Shown one piece after another: positions 9,232-18,129 of a DNA stretch of 64,000 bases (position 1 is the first letter of the stretch; each line of letters starts with the position of its first letter). A program made the position numbers and the translations under genes. The notes beneath the pieces are model-generated. The model was not told the origin of the DNA. It did not search any database and worked only from the letters and a program-made list of their open reading frames with translations. Source of the DNA: Caballeronia sp. GAFFF1 (GTDB lineage Bacteria; Pseudomonadota; Gammaproteobacteria; Burkholderiales; Burkholderiaceae). The stretch is from positions 1-64,000 of the forward strand of contig NZ_JALQEM010000031.1 of assembly GCF_023630705.1 (NCBI RefSeq), given 5' to 3'.

Positions 9232-10512
9232 TCAGAGAGCGAACGCCGTGACCGCGTGAATCAGCAGCCCGACCGCGCCGCCCACGAGCGTGCCGTTCAC
9301 GCGAATGAACTGAAGGTCGCGCCCGATGTTCAACTCGACATCGCGCACGAGCGTGGCGTCGTCCCACTGCTTGACGGTCGCGGCGATGTGCTTCGCAATG
9401 CCTTCGCGCAACTCGGGCGCGAGCGCCTTCAGCGCATCGCGCATATGCTCGTTGATCGAATCGCGCAGAAGCGGATCGCCGCCGAGCGCCTGCGCGAAAC
9501 CCGCGGCGACTTCCACTACTTTCGCGTGCAGCGCGGAGTCGGGGCGCTTCAGGTCCGCGGCGAGCCACGCGGTGAACTCGTCCCACAGGCCGTCCACGTA
9601 GCCGCGCAATTCGGGGCGATCGAGCCATTCGCGCTTGTGCTCGTCGATGCGCGCCTTGAACGCGGGATCGGACTTCAGACGCTCGACGAAGCGCTCCACT
9701 GCGGCATCGAAGGCTTTGCGGCGTTCGTGCTCCGGGTCGCTCGTCACGTCGTGCAGCCACTGGTTCGCGCCGCGCACGAGGCCCGCCGCGAACTTGTTGC
9801 CGAGGTCGCCCGCATCCAGCCCGACGAAGCCGAGCATGCCGATGAGCTTCGGATACTCCTCGCCCGCCACCGCGACGATGCGCGTCGCGAGCATCTCCTG
9901 CACCTCGGGCTTGTCGAGCCAGGCCGCCATTTGCCTGAGGCCCTCGTCGAGCAGCAATTGATGGCGGCGGTCGGCGGTGAGCGTCGAAAGCAGATTGCCC
10001 GCGGCGGCGGAAAGATCGAAGGCCTCGGCGCGGCGGCGAATCGCGTCGTGGAGCATGGACTTGATGCGCGTGTCGTCGATGAACGCCAGCAACTGGCCGA
10101 CCGCTGCAACCGCGCGATCGCCCAGCAACTCGGCGTTTTTCGGCTCCGCGAGCCACACCGATAGCCGGCTTGCGGGATCGAACGCATCGACGCGCGCAAC
10201 GAGCGCATCCGTGCCGAGAAAGCGGTCGCGCACGAAGACGGCGAGGTTGTCGGCGACGCGCGCCTTGTTCGCGGGCAGGATGGCCGTATGCGGCACCGGC
10301 ACGCCGAGCGGATGGCGAAACAGCGCGACGACGGCGAACCAGTCCGCGAGCGCGCCGACCATTGCCGCTTCCGCGAACGCAGACACCCACGCCCACGCGC
10401 CCGCGTCGTGCTGGCTCTTCGCGATGGCGAACAGCACGCCCGCGCCGACGAGCAACGCGGCGGCGAACCACTTCATCCTTTTCAGGGCTACGGCTTTATC
10501 CTGCGTTTCCAT
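9232..10512 (-). CDS. DUF445 family membrane protein
   Basis: A 426-residue protein of the DUF445 family. Two N-terminal hydrophobic segments lie at about residues 13-33 and 42-62, the second with the family stretch MVGALADWFAVVALFRHPLG, followed by a long helical region and a C-terminal hydrophobic segment (GTLVGGAVGLLIHAV). The motif IPHTAILP-like (VPVPHTAILPANKARV) also fits. Function is not established for the family; it is thought to be an inner-membrane protein. It is convergent with the repeat-protein gene, 2 bases apart. Confidence 0.85.
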   Translation of the reverse strand: METQDKAVALKRMKWFAAALLVGAGVLFAIAKSQHDAGAWAWVSAFAEAAMVGALADWFAVVALFRHPLGVPVPHTAILPANKARVADNLAVFVRDRFLGTDALVARVDAFDPASRLSVWLAEPKNAELLGDRAVAAVGQLLAFIDDTRIKSMLHDAIRRRAEAFDLSAAAGNLLSTLTADRRHQLLLDEGLRQMAAWLDKPEVQEMLATRIVAVAGEEYPKLIGMLGFVGLDAGDLGNKFAAGLVRGANQWLHDVTSDPEHERRKAFDAAVERFVERLKSDPAFKARIDEHKREWLDRPELRGYVDGLWDEFTAWLAADLKRPDSALHAKVVEVAAGFAQALGGDPLLRDSINEHMRDALKALAPELREGIAKHIAATVKQWDDATLVRDVELNIGRDLQFIRVNGTLVGGAVGLLIHAVTAFAL

Positions 10513-10551
10513 CTGCTTGTCGGTATAGAAGTGTGGAAGCGCGCAAGCATA

Positions 10552-10956
10552 TCAACGCCCTTGCTGCAACTTCAAGAGCGCATCCACGGCGCGGCCGGCT
10601 GCTTCCACCGGCACGAAGATGTGATCGTGAAACGCGCCCGCCATCACATTGCAACTGATGCCGGCGTCACCGAGCGCGCGAGCGAACGCGGCAGTCAGCC
10701 CGACGGCGTTCAGATCCGAGTGCACGGTCAGCGTGATCCACGCCGCGCGAAAGAGTGGCGTGACGCCAGCGGCAAGGGCCGCGCCTTCTTCCATGACGAC
10801 GGTCACGCCTTCGCGCTCGCGAAACGTCGCGACGATGCCCGCGCCGCCCGGCGCGGCGTCATGCGGCAGCGACGCGAACACATAGACGCCGGGCTGAAGC
10901 TCGGGCTGCATGGACGCCAGCAGCGTCCGCAGATCGGAGACGGGCGCCGGCGTCAT
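10552..10956 (-). CDS. ACT-domain-like protein (COG3602 type)
   Basis: A 134-residue protein with two ACT-like halves: PGVYVFASLPHD...GIVATFREREGVTVVM, then WITLTVHSDLNAVGLTAAFARALGDAGISCNVMAGAFHDHIFVP. ACT domains usually bind small ligands such as amino acids; this stand-alone form has no known reaction. Its ATG overlaps the uvrA stop codon by one base (TGATG), so it is read from the same message and is probably coupled to uvrA. Confidence 0.8.
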   Translation of the reverse strand: MTPAPVSDLRTLLASMQPELQPGVYVFASLPHDAAPGGAGIVATFREREGVTVVMEEGAALAAGVTPLFRAAWITLTVHSDLNAVGLTAAFARALGDAGISCNVMAGAFHDHIFVPVEAAGRAVDALLKLQQGR

Positions 10957-13900
10957 CAGGCGGCATCCTCGGCGGGCCGCGTTCTGCCGAGCACCGGCCG
11001 CAGCGCGGTGCCCGTGTGGCTGCGCGGATGACTCGCGAGCGTGTCCGGGTCCGCCGCCGCGACGATGGTCCCGCCGTTCACGCCGCCTTCCGGCCCGAGA
11101 TCGAGCACCCAGTCGGCTTCCGCGATCACGTCGAGGTCGTGCTCGATCACGATCACGCTATGCCCGCCGTCCACCAGCCGGTGCAGCACGCGGATCAGCT
11201 TCGCGACGTCCGCCATGTGCAGGCCGACCGTCGGTTCGTCGAGCACATAAAGCGTATGCGGCGGCTTTTGGCCGCGCCGCGTGATGTCGTCGCGCACCTT
11301 CGACAACTCGGTGACGAGCTTGATGCGCTGCGCCTCGCCGCCCGAGAGCGTCGGCGACGGCTGGCCGAGCGTCAGATAACCGAGGCCCACGTCCTTCATC
11401 AGTTGCAGCGGATGCCCGATGCTCGGCATCGACGCGAAGAACTCGACGGCCTCGTCGATCTCCATGGTCAGCACTTCGCCGATGTTCTTGCCGCGCCACG
11501 TCACCGCGAGCGTCTCGGGATTGAAGCGCTGGCCGTGGCACACGTCGCATGGAACCTTGACGTCCGGCAGGAAGTTCATCGCGATGGTGCGCACGCCCTG
11601 CCCTTCGCATGCGGGGCAGCGCCCATTGCCCGTATTGAACGAGAAGCGCGACGGCGTATAGCCGCGCGCCCGCGCTTCGAGCGTGTCGGCAAAGAGCTTG
11701 CGGATGGTGTCCCACATGCCGATGTAGGTCGCCGGGCACGAACGCGGCGTCTTGCCGATCGGCGTCTGATCGACTTCGAGCACGCGGTCGATCGCTTCGA
11801 AACCGGTGACGCCCGAGCAGCCCTGCCAGGCGTGGACCACATCGAACTTCGGGCGCGGGGTTTCGCGGGCGAGCACGCTGGCGCGCGATTTCGCGGCCGG
11901 GGCGTCGGCTTGCGCCGCCTTGCGCGCGCGCCGCACCGCCGGCGACGACAGCACCGAGCGGCCGACGGCATCGAGCAGGTTCGTCATGAGCACGTCGCGG
12001 GCGAGCGTCGATTTGCCCGAGCCGGATACGCCCGTGATCGCGACGAGCCGGTTCAGCGGCACGCTCGCCGTCACGTTGCGCAGGTTGTGCAGCGTCGCGT
12101 TCTGCACCGTGAGCCATTGCTCCGGCACAGCCGGGCGCTTGCCGACGGCCGCGCGCACTTCGCGGCGCGGCTGCAACGGATGGACGATCGGGTTTGCCAA
12201 CATCTGCCCGGTCAGCGACGCCTTGTGCGCCGCGAGGTCCGTCACGCTGCCCTGCGCGACCACCGTGCCGCCGCGTTTGCCCGCGCCCGGCCCGATATCG
12301 ATGATGTGATCGGCACGCCGGATCGTGTCCTCGTCGTGCTCCACGACGACGAGCGTGTTGCCCTTGTCGTTCAGCTTCTTGAGCGCGCTCAGGAGAATGA
12401 GGTTGTCGCGCGGATGCAGGCCGATGGTCGGTTCATCCAGCACATAGCAGACGCCTTGCAGGTTGCTGCCGAGTTGCGCGGCGAGACGAATGCGCTGCGC
12501 CTCGCCGCCCGAGAGCGTCGGCGCGGCGCGGTCGAGACTCAGATAACCGAGCCCGACTTCCTCCAGGAACTGAAGGCGCCCTTCGATTTCGCTGACCACA
12601 TCGCGCGCGATGTCGGCGTCGCGGCCCGTGAGCTTGAGCGTCGCGATCCACTCGCGCGTGTCCGTCACGGTCCAGCGCCCGACCTCGGTGATCGGATAAT
12701 TGCCGAACGTCACCGCACGCGCGACCTCGTTCAGGCGCGTGCCTTCGCATTCCGCGCACGGCTGATCGACGATATCGTCCGGCTCCTGATCCACCGAGCC
12801 GATGCTCTGCTCGCGGCCGCGATCATCCTGCGCGAACACCGTATCGTCGAAGGCGGCGCGCTGCTCGCGCGTCAGCTTGACGCCGGTGCCGACGCACGTG
12901 TTGCACCAGCCATGCTTGCTGTTGTAGGAGAACATGCGCGGGTCGAGTTCCGGATAGCTCGTGCCGCAGACCGGACACGCGCGCTTGGTCGAAAACACGA
13001 TGCTCTCTTCCTTGCCGCGCCGCTTGCCGCTCGACAGCGCGCCGTGCAGTTCGTCGAGCGGCGCGCACAGATGCATGACGCCCTTTCCGATTTCGAGCGT
13101 CTCGTCCAGCAGGCGCCGCAGGTCCGCTTCGTTTTCCGCCGAGACGACGAGATCCGCGACCGGCAGCTCGATGGTGTGTTCGCGGAAGCGGTCGAGCTTC
13201 GGCCACGGATCGACCGGCAGGAAGTCGCCGTCCACGCGTAGATGCGTGTTGCCGCGCGCTTTCGCCCACTTCGCGAGGTCGGTATAGACGCCCTTGCGAT
13301 TCACGACGAGCGGCGCAAGCAGGCCCACATGCTGGCCCTTGAAGTCGCGCAAGATCTGCGCGGCAATCTGCTCGGAGCTTTGCGCCTGAACCGGCGTTCC
13401 GTCGTGAATGCAATGCTGGATGCCGAGCTTCACATAAAGAAGGCGCAGGAAGTGCCAGACTTCCGAAGTCGTCGCGACCGTGCTCTTGCGCCCGCCGCGC
13501 GAGAGCCGCTGCTCGATGGCAACCGTCGGCGGAATGCCATAGACCGCATCGACTTCCGGGCGGCCCGCCGGCTGCACGATGGAGCGCGCATACGCGTTCA
13601 GCGACTCCAGATAACGCCGCTGTCCTTCGTGGAACAGAATATCGAACGCGAGCGTCGACTTGCCGGAGCCGGACACGCCCGTCACGACGTTGAACTTGTT
13701 GTGCGGGATATCGACATCGAGCGACTTCAGATTGTGCTCGCGCGCATTCACGATGCGCACGACATCCTCGCCCTGCAATGCGCGCCGCGCGCTCGCCACT
13801 TCCGCCGCGAGTTGCAGCGGCACGCCTGCGCGCTTTTCCGCCGCGCCGGGCGTCATGGCTTCTTCGTAGTCGAGGAGCGCGCGGCCCGTGTGCGACTGCT

Positions 13901-16766
13901 CGCAAGCCGCGACGTCATCCGGCGTGCCGACGCACACCACTTGACCGCCGCCGTCGCCGCCTTCCGGACCGAGATCGATGATCCAGTCCGCCGCGCGAAT
14001 CACGTCGAGATTGTGCTCGATGACGATCAGCGAATGCCCGCGCTCGAGCAGCCTGCGCAACGCCTGCATCAACTTGGCGATGTCGTCGAAATGCAGGCCC
14101 GTGGTCGGCTCGTCGAACATGAAAAGCCGCGCTTTCTGGTTCGGCGACGCCGTTTCCGCGAGAAAACCCGCAAGCTTCAGGCGCTGGGCTTCGCCGCCCG
14201 AGAGCGTCGGCACCGGCTGGCCGAGCTTCACATATTCGAGGCCGACGTCGACGATAGGCTGTAGCACGCGCAGCACGTCCGCGTCGCTCGCGAAGCACTC
14301 GACGGCTTCGCTCACGGTCAGGTCCAGCACGTCCGCGACGCTCAGTTCGCGCCCGCAACGCTCGATCTTCACATCGAGGATTTCCGCGCGATAGCGCCGG
14401 CCGTCGCAATCGGGGCAGCGCAGGTAGACATCGGAGAGGAACTGCATTTCGACGTGCTCGAAGCCCGAGCCGCCGCACGTCGGGCAGCGGCCGTCGCCCG
14501 AGTTGAAGCTGAACATGCTCGCGCCGTAGCCGCGCTGCGCCGCCAGCGGCGCTTTCGCGAAGAGTTTGCGGATTTCGTCGAACGCGCCGACATAGCTCGC
14601 CGGATTCGAGCGCGCCGTGCGGCCGATCGGCGACTGGTCGACGAACACGACGTCGCTCAGTTGATCCGCGCCCTTCAGCGCGCGAAACGCGCCGGGCGCT
14701 TCGGTCGCCTTGCCGAAGTGGCGCATGAGCGCGGGCGCGAGCACGTCCTGAATCAGCGTCGATTTGCCCGAGCCGGAGACGCCCGTCACGCAGACGAGGC
14801 GCTCCAGCGGAATCTCAACGGTCATGTCCCGCAAGTTGTGATCGCTCGCGCCTTCGAGGACGAGACGCGGCGAGTTGGCATCGACCGTGCGGCGCGTCCA
14901 GTTCGACGCATGCGCGACGTGCTTGCGGCCGCCGAGATACGCGCCGGTGAGCGTGTCGCTCGATTGAATATCGTCGGGCGTGCCGTCGTAGACGATTTCG
15001 CCGCCGCGCTCGCCCGGCCCCGGTCCCATGTCGATCAGGCGATCCGCCGCGAGCATCACCGAAGGATCGTGCTCCACGACGACGAGCGTATTGCCCGCGT
15101 CGCGCAGACGGTGCATGGCCTCCACGATGCGGTTCAGGTCGCGCGGATGCAGCCCGATGCTCGGCTCATCCAGCACGAACAGCGTGTTGACGAGCGACGT
15201 GCCGAGCGCGGTCGTCAGGTTGATGCGCTGCACTTCGCCGCCCGACAGCGTGCGGCTTTGCCGGTCCAGCGTCAGATAGCCGAGCCCGACGTCGCACAGA
15301 TACTTGAGGCGCGTGCGCACTTCGGCGTGCAGCAGCTTGAGCGCCTCGTCGAGCAACGTGGACGGCAGCGTGAGCGAATCGAAGAAGCGGCGGATGCGCT
15401 CGATCGGCATCAGCATCAGGTCGTGCACGGTCAGGCCCGGCAACGCTTCGAGCTGATCGCGCGTCCAGTCGACGCCGTTCGGTAAGAAGCGATCCGCGGG
15501 CGCGAGCACCGCGTCGGCCTGTTCCTTCGTGCCGAGGCGCCACAAGAGCGATTCGGTCTTGAGCCGCGCGCCCGCGCAGACGGGACACGTCGTATAGCTG
15601 CGGTACTTGGAGAGCAGCACGCGAATGTGCATCTTGTACGCCTTCGACTCCAGATAGTCGAAGAAACGCTGCACGCCGTACCACTGGCTGCCCCATTTGC
15701 CGTTCCAGTCGGGGGATCCGTGGATGACCCAGTCGCGCTCTTTCTGCGTCAGCTCGCTCCACGGCACGCCGAGCCGGATGCCCGCCTTCGCGCCGTAGCG
15801 CACGAGGTCATCCTGATTCTCTTTCCACGCGGGCGTTTGCAGCGTCTTGATCGCGCCTTCGCGCAGCGTCTTTTTCTCGTCCGGAATGACGAGGCCGTAA
15901 TCCACGCCGATCACGCGGCCGAAACCGCGACACGTCTCGCACGCGCCATAGGCCGAGTTGAACGAGAACAACGCCGGCTGCGGATCGGCATAACGCAGGT
16001 CGCTTTCCGGGCTATGCAGGCCGGTCGAGAAGCGCCAGATATCGGGTTCGGCTTCGTCCTTCAGCACATAGACGTTCACGCGCCCGGTGCCGCGCAGCAG
16101 CGCGCCTTCGATGGCCTCCAGCGCCCGCGAGCGCTCCGTGCCTTGCAGGCGAAAACGGTCCGCAACCACATCGAGCACCTGCCGCGCGCCCGCTTCTGTC
16201 TCTACATGGCGCTTGGCCTGCACGCGCGTATAGCCGCTCGCGGAAAGCCACTGCGCGACTTCGTCGTCGCTCGCCGTGTCCGGCAGTTCGACGGGAAACG
16301 TCACCGCGAGCCGCGGATCGGCGTCGCGCGTGCGCTCCAGCAGTTCCGCGTAGATGGTCTCGGGCGTGTCGTGCCGCACGCGATGCGCGGTCTTCCTGTC
16401 GAAGAGTTCGGCGGCACGCGCATAGAAGAGCTTCAGGTGATCGTTGAGCTCGGTCATCGTGCCGACCGTCGAGCGCGAACTGCGCACCGGGTTCGTCTGG
16501 TCGATGGCGATGGCGGGCGGCACGCCGTCCACGCGATCGACCTGCGGGCGGTCCATGCGGTCGAGGAACTGGCGTGCGTACGCGCTGAACGTTTCGACGT
16601 AACGACGCTGGCCTTCGGCGTAGAGCGTGTCGAACACGAGGCTCGACTTGCCCGAACCCGACGGGCCGGTCACGACCGTCATCTGGCCGGTGTGCAAGTC
16701 GATATCGAGATTCTTGAGGTTATGTTGACGGGCGCCGCGAATGCGGATTGCGTTGTTCGATGCCAA
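10956..16766 (-). CDS. uvrA: Double-length UvrA (tandem duplicated excinuclease ABC subunit A)
   Basis: A 1936-residue protein, twice the usual UvrA length of about 940. It has four ABC ATPase modules with P-loops at about residues 34 (GPSGSGKSS), 660, 1027 and 1575 (GVSGSGKST), and four signature motifs of the form LSGGExQR. Zinc-finger CxxC pairs are kept in both halves, for example CPTCGGSGFEHV and CPACEGQGVRT. UvrA acts as a dimer in the cytoplasm, finding bulky DNA lesions and loading UvrB; here one chain could form the whole dimer. A LexA box lies about 95 bases upstream, so SOS induction is expected. Such fused forms are known in Burkholderia relatives, normally beside a separate standard uvrA elsewhere. 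Confidence 0.93.
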   Translation of the reverse strand: MASNNAIRIRGARQHNLKNLDIDLHTGQMTVVTGPSGSGKSSLVFDTLYAEGQRRYVETFSAYARQFLDRMDRPQVDRVDGVPPAIAIDQTNPVRSSRSTVGTMTELNDHLKLFYARAAELFDRKTAHRVRHDTPETIYAELLERTRDADPRLAVTFPVELPDTASDDEVAQWLSASGYTRVQAKRHVETEAGARQVLDVVADRFRLQGTERSRALEAIEGALLRGTGRVNVYVLKDEAEPDIWRFSTGLHSPESDLRYADPQPALFSFNSAYGACETCRGFGRVIGVDYGLVIPDEKKTLREGAIKTLQTPAWKENQDDLVRYGAKAGIRLGVPWSELTQKERDWVIHGSPDWNGKWGSQWYGVQRFFDYLESKAYKMHIRVLLSKYRSYTTCPVCAGARLKTESLLWRLGTKEQADAVLAPADRFLPNGVDWTRDQLEALPGLTVHDLMLMPIERIRRFFDSLTLPSTLLDEALKLLHAEVRTRLKYLCDVGLGYLTLDRQSRTLSGGEVQRINLTTALGTSLVNTLFVLDEPSIGLHPRDLNRIVEAMHRLRDAGNTLVVVEHDPSVMLAADRLIDMGPGPGERGGEIVYDGTPDDIQSSDTLTGAYLGGRKHVAHASNWTRRTVDANSPRLVLEGASDHNLRDMTVEIPLERLVCVTGVSGSGKSTLIQDVLAPALMRHFGKATEAPGAFRALKGADQLSDVVFVDQSPIGRTARSNPASYVGAFDEIRKLFAKAPLAAQRGYGASMFSFNSGDGRCPTCGGSGFEHVEMQFLSDVYLRCPDCDGRRYRAEILDVKIERCGRELSVADVLDLTVSEAVECFASDADVLRVLQPIVDVGLEYVKLGQPVPTLSGGEAQRLKLAGFLAETASPNQKARLFMFDEPTTGLHFDDIAKLMQALRRLLERGHSLIVIEHNLDVIRAADWIIDLGPEGGDGGGQVVCVGTPDDVAACEQSHTGRALLDYEEAMTPGAAEKRAGVPLQLAAEVASARRALQGEDVVRIVNAREHNLKSLDVDIPHNKFNVVTGVSGSGKSTLAFDILFHEGQRRYLESLNAYARSIVQPAGRPEVDAVYGIPPTVAIEQRLSRGGRKSTVATTSEVWHFLRLLYVKLGIQHCIHDGTPVQAQSSEQIAAQILRDFKGQHVGLLAPLVVNRKGVYTDLAKWAKARGNTHLRVDGDFLPVDPWPKLDRFREHTIELPVADLVVSAENEADLRRLLDETLEIGKGVMHLCAPLDELHGALSSGKRRGKEESIVFSTKRACPVCGTSYPELDPRMFSYNSKHGWCNTCVGTGVKLTREQRAAFDDTVFAQDDRGREQSIGSVDQEPDDIVDQPCAECEGTRLNEVARAVTFGNYPITEVGRWTVTDTREWIATLKLTGRDADIARDVVSEIEGRLQFLEEVGLGYLSLDRAAPTLSGGEAQRIRLAAQLGSNLQGVCYVLDEPTIGLHPRDNLILLSALKKLNDKGNTLVVVEHDEDTIRRADHIIDIGPGAGKRGGTVVAQGSVTDLAAHKASLTGQMLANPIVHPLQPRREVRAAVGKRPAVPEQWLTVQNATLHNLRNVTASVPLNRLVAITGVSGSGKSTLARDVLMTNLLDAVGRSVLSSPAVRRARKAAQADAPAAKSRASVLARETPRPKFDVVHAWQGCSGVTGFEAIDRVLEVDQTPIGKTPRSCPATYIGMWDTIRKLFADTLEARARGYTPSRFSFNTGNGRCPACEGQGVRTIAMNFLPDVKVPCDVCHGQRFNPETLAVTWRGKNIGEVLTMEIDEAVEFFASMPSIGHPLQLMKDVGLGYLTLGQPSPTLSGGEAQRIKLVTELSKVRDDITRRGQKPPHTLYVLDEPTVGLHMADVAKLIRVLHRLVDGGHSVIVIEHDLDVIAEADWVLDLGPEGGVNGGTIVAAADPDTLASHPRSHTGTALRPVLGRTRPAEDAA

Positions 16767-16850
16767 TTTTTCAACCGGTTCAATGTGATGGACGGCCTGT
16801 CAGGCCCTGGGCGGCGCCGCGCGGTTCTCCGGCGGCAGGCGCCTGCCGCA

Positions 16851-16886
16851 GCGACCGGTACTGTACACCCATACAGTACCGGTCGC
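16851..16886. promoter_or_regulatory. LexA (SOS) box inside a 36-base palindrome
   Basis: CTGT-N8-ACAG at 16861-16876, extended to TACTGT...ACAGTA at 16859-16878, matches the beta/gamma-proteobacterial LexA box. The surrounding bases extend it to perfect 15-base arms (16851-16865 and 16872-16886) around a 6-base centre. It stands upstream of uvrA on the minus strand, in the only gap before that gene. Confidence 0.8.
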
Positions 16887-16911
16887 AAAAAGCGGGCGAA
16901 GCGTTCGCCCG
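16887..16911 (-). terminator. Rho-independent terminator of the alpha/beta hydrolase gene
   Basis: On the minus strand, CGGGCGAA, a 3-base loop and TTCGCCCG form an 8-bp stem (16893-16911), followed by C and five T residues (16887-16891). It lies 30 bases after the hydrolase stop and just before the LexA palindrome, so it would insulate uvrA. Confidence 0.75.
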
Positions 16912-16940
16912 GCACTTGCAAGTAGCTCGCCCGCTCGCCG

Positions 16941-17834
16941 TCAGCCAAGGTGAGCGATGAGCGCATCCGCGACGGCGTCGGGCGCTTCGCGCGGCGGAAA
17001 GTGCCCCGCCCCGTCGATCACGACACGCCGATAGCCCGCCGTAAAGCGGCCTTCCTGTCCTTCGGACATCGAGACGTCGTCGCAGAAATCCGACCCGCCC
17101 TGAATCATCAGCGCCGGCACGCCGATGCGCTCGATGGTCGCAAGCCGCTCGGACAACGGTTCGAGCGCCGGGTCCGACGGCTGATCGCTGCGCCAGCGGC
17201 GGCGATACCCGTTCAGCGTGATCGGCACCCAGTCCGGATTCTCGAAGGCGCGCGCGGTGGCGGCGAACTCGGCTTCGTCGAACCAGCCGGGCGGCGACCA
17301 TGTGTCCCATTGGATGCGCGCGAAGCCTTTCGGATCGGCGGCGATCACGTCCGGCGCGTCATCGAGCGACATGAACCACTGGTACCAGAAGCGCCGCGCC
17401 TGCGCGAAATCCCGCGGCAACGTGAACTTGCCGCGCGGCTGAAACGCCAGCGCAATGGCCGCCATGCGCCGCACGCGGTCGGGGAACAGCGCGGCGAGCG
17501 TGTAGGCGGCGCGCGCGCCCCAGTCGTGACCGACTACATCGAAACGGGCGATGCCAAGCGCATCCGCCAGATCGATTGCGTCTTGCGCCAGCGCGACGCC
17601 GGAGCCATCGCGGATGCTGCCCGCGCGCAGGAAGCGGGTGCCGCCCGATCCGCGCAACTCCGGAACGATGGTGCGGTAGCCCGCCGCATTGAGCCGCGCC
17701 GCGACGTTCGACCACGCGCGCGCGGCGTCCGGCCAGCCGTGCAGCAGGATGACGGGCGGTCCATCGGCGGGGCCGGCGTCGGCGTAGGCGATATTGAGCG
17801 TCGGCGTCTCTGCGTGCAGTTCGAAGATCAGCAT
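16941..17834 (-). CDS. Alpha/beta hydrolase, epoxide-hydrolase/dehalogenase type
   Basis: A 297-residue alpha/beta hydrolase. The oxyanion-hole motif LLHGWPD is at residues 31-36, the nucleophile elbow VGHDWGARA has Asp104 instead of Ser, and the catalytic His is in GAGHFPP near residue 278. An Asp nucleophile next to Trp is characteristic of soluble epoxide hydrolases and haloalkane dehalogenases. The start at 17834 is chosen because GGAGGAG stands 5 bases before it. It diverges from the GH28 gene across a 295-base gap that holds candidate GntR-type sites. The substrate is unknown. Confidence 0.82.
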   Translation of the reverse strand: MLIFELHAETPTLNIAYADAGPADGPPVILLHGWPDAARAWSNVAARLNAAGYRTIVPELRGSGGTRFLRAGSIRDGSGVALAQDAIDLADALGIARFDVVGHDWGARAAYTLAALFPDRVRRMAAIALAFQPRGKFTLPRDFAQARRFWYQWFMSLDDAPDVIAADPKGFARIQWDTWSPPGWFDEAEFAATARAFENPDWVPITLNGYRRRWRSDQPSDPALEPLSERLATIERIGVPALMIQGGSDFCDDVSMSEGQEGRFTAGYRRVVIDGAGHFPPREAPDAVADALIAHLG

Positions 17835-17917
17835 GGCTCCTCCGTTCGGGAAGCGAAGCATCAATTCTAGAGCCGCGTGCGATTCCACGCCGGACGGCAG
17901 CGGCAATACTGACACAT

Positions 17918-17929
17918 GATGTCGTATGA
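17918..17929. promoter_or_regulatory. Left copy of a 12-base inverted repeat in the divergent gap
   Basis: GATGTCGTATGA, the exact reverse complement of 18070-18081. The two copies face each other about 150 bases apart between the hydrolase and GH28 genes. Confidence 0.4.
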
Positions 17930-18066
17930 GACGCAGGCACGGGTAATCGCTTCCTTAAGGGAAAGTCCCGACCCTATCGCCTCCACGCATGCCTTGACGG
18001 ATGGCTCTTCACGTCGCTATCGTCACACAGGAAAACGCTTTCTTACATGGCCGCTTAAGCTACCTG

Positions 18067-18081
18067 TTGTCATACGACATC
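18067..18081. promoter_or_regulatory. Candidate GntR/FadR-type operator upstream of the GH28 gene
   Basis: TTGTCATACGA at 18067-18077 fits the FadR-subfamily GntR consensus TNGTNNNACNA exactly, inside the near-palindrome TGTCATACGACA. It lies about 50 bases before the GH28 start. GntR-family repressors control many hexuronate and pectin genes, which fits the neighbour; the regulator itself is not in the window. Confidence 0.45.
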
Positions 18082-18129
18082 GTTCGATGCGCCCACATCA
18101 AAACCGGTCAATACCGGAACGGAGACACC

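Noticed and set aside
11016..13241. Long plus-strand frame opposite uvrA
   Set aside because: Arg/Ala/His-rich shadow of the uvrA coding strand with no domain; the same applies to the other long frames opposite uvrA and opposite the glucosidase genes (for example 3386-4681 and 4965-6911).
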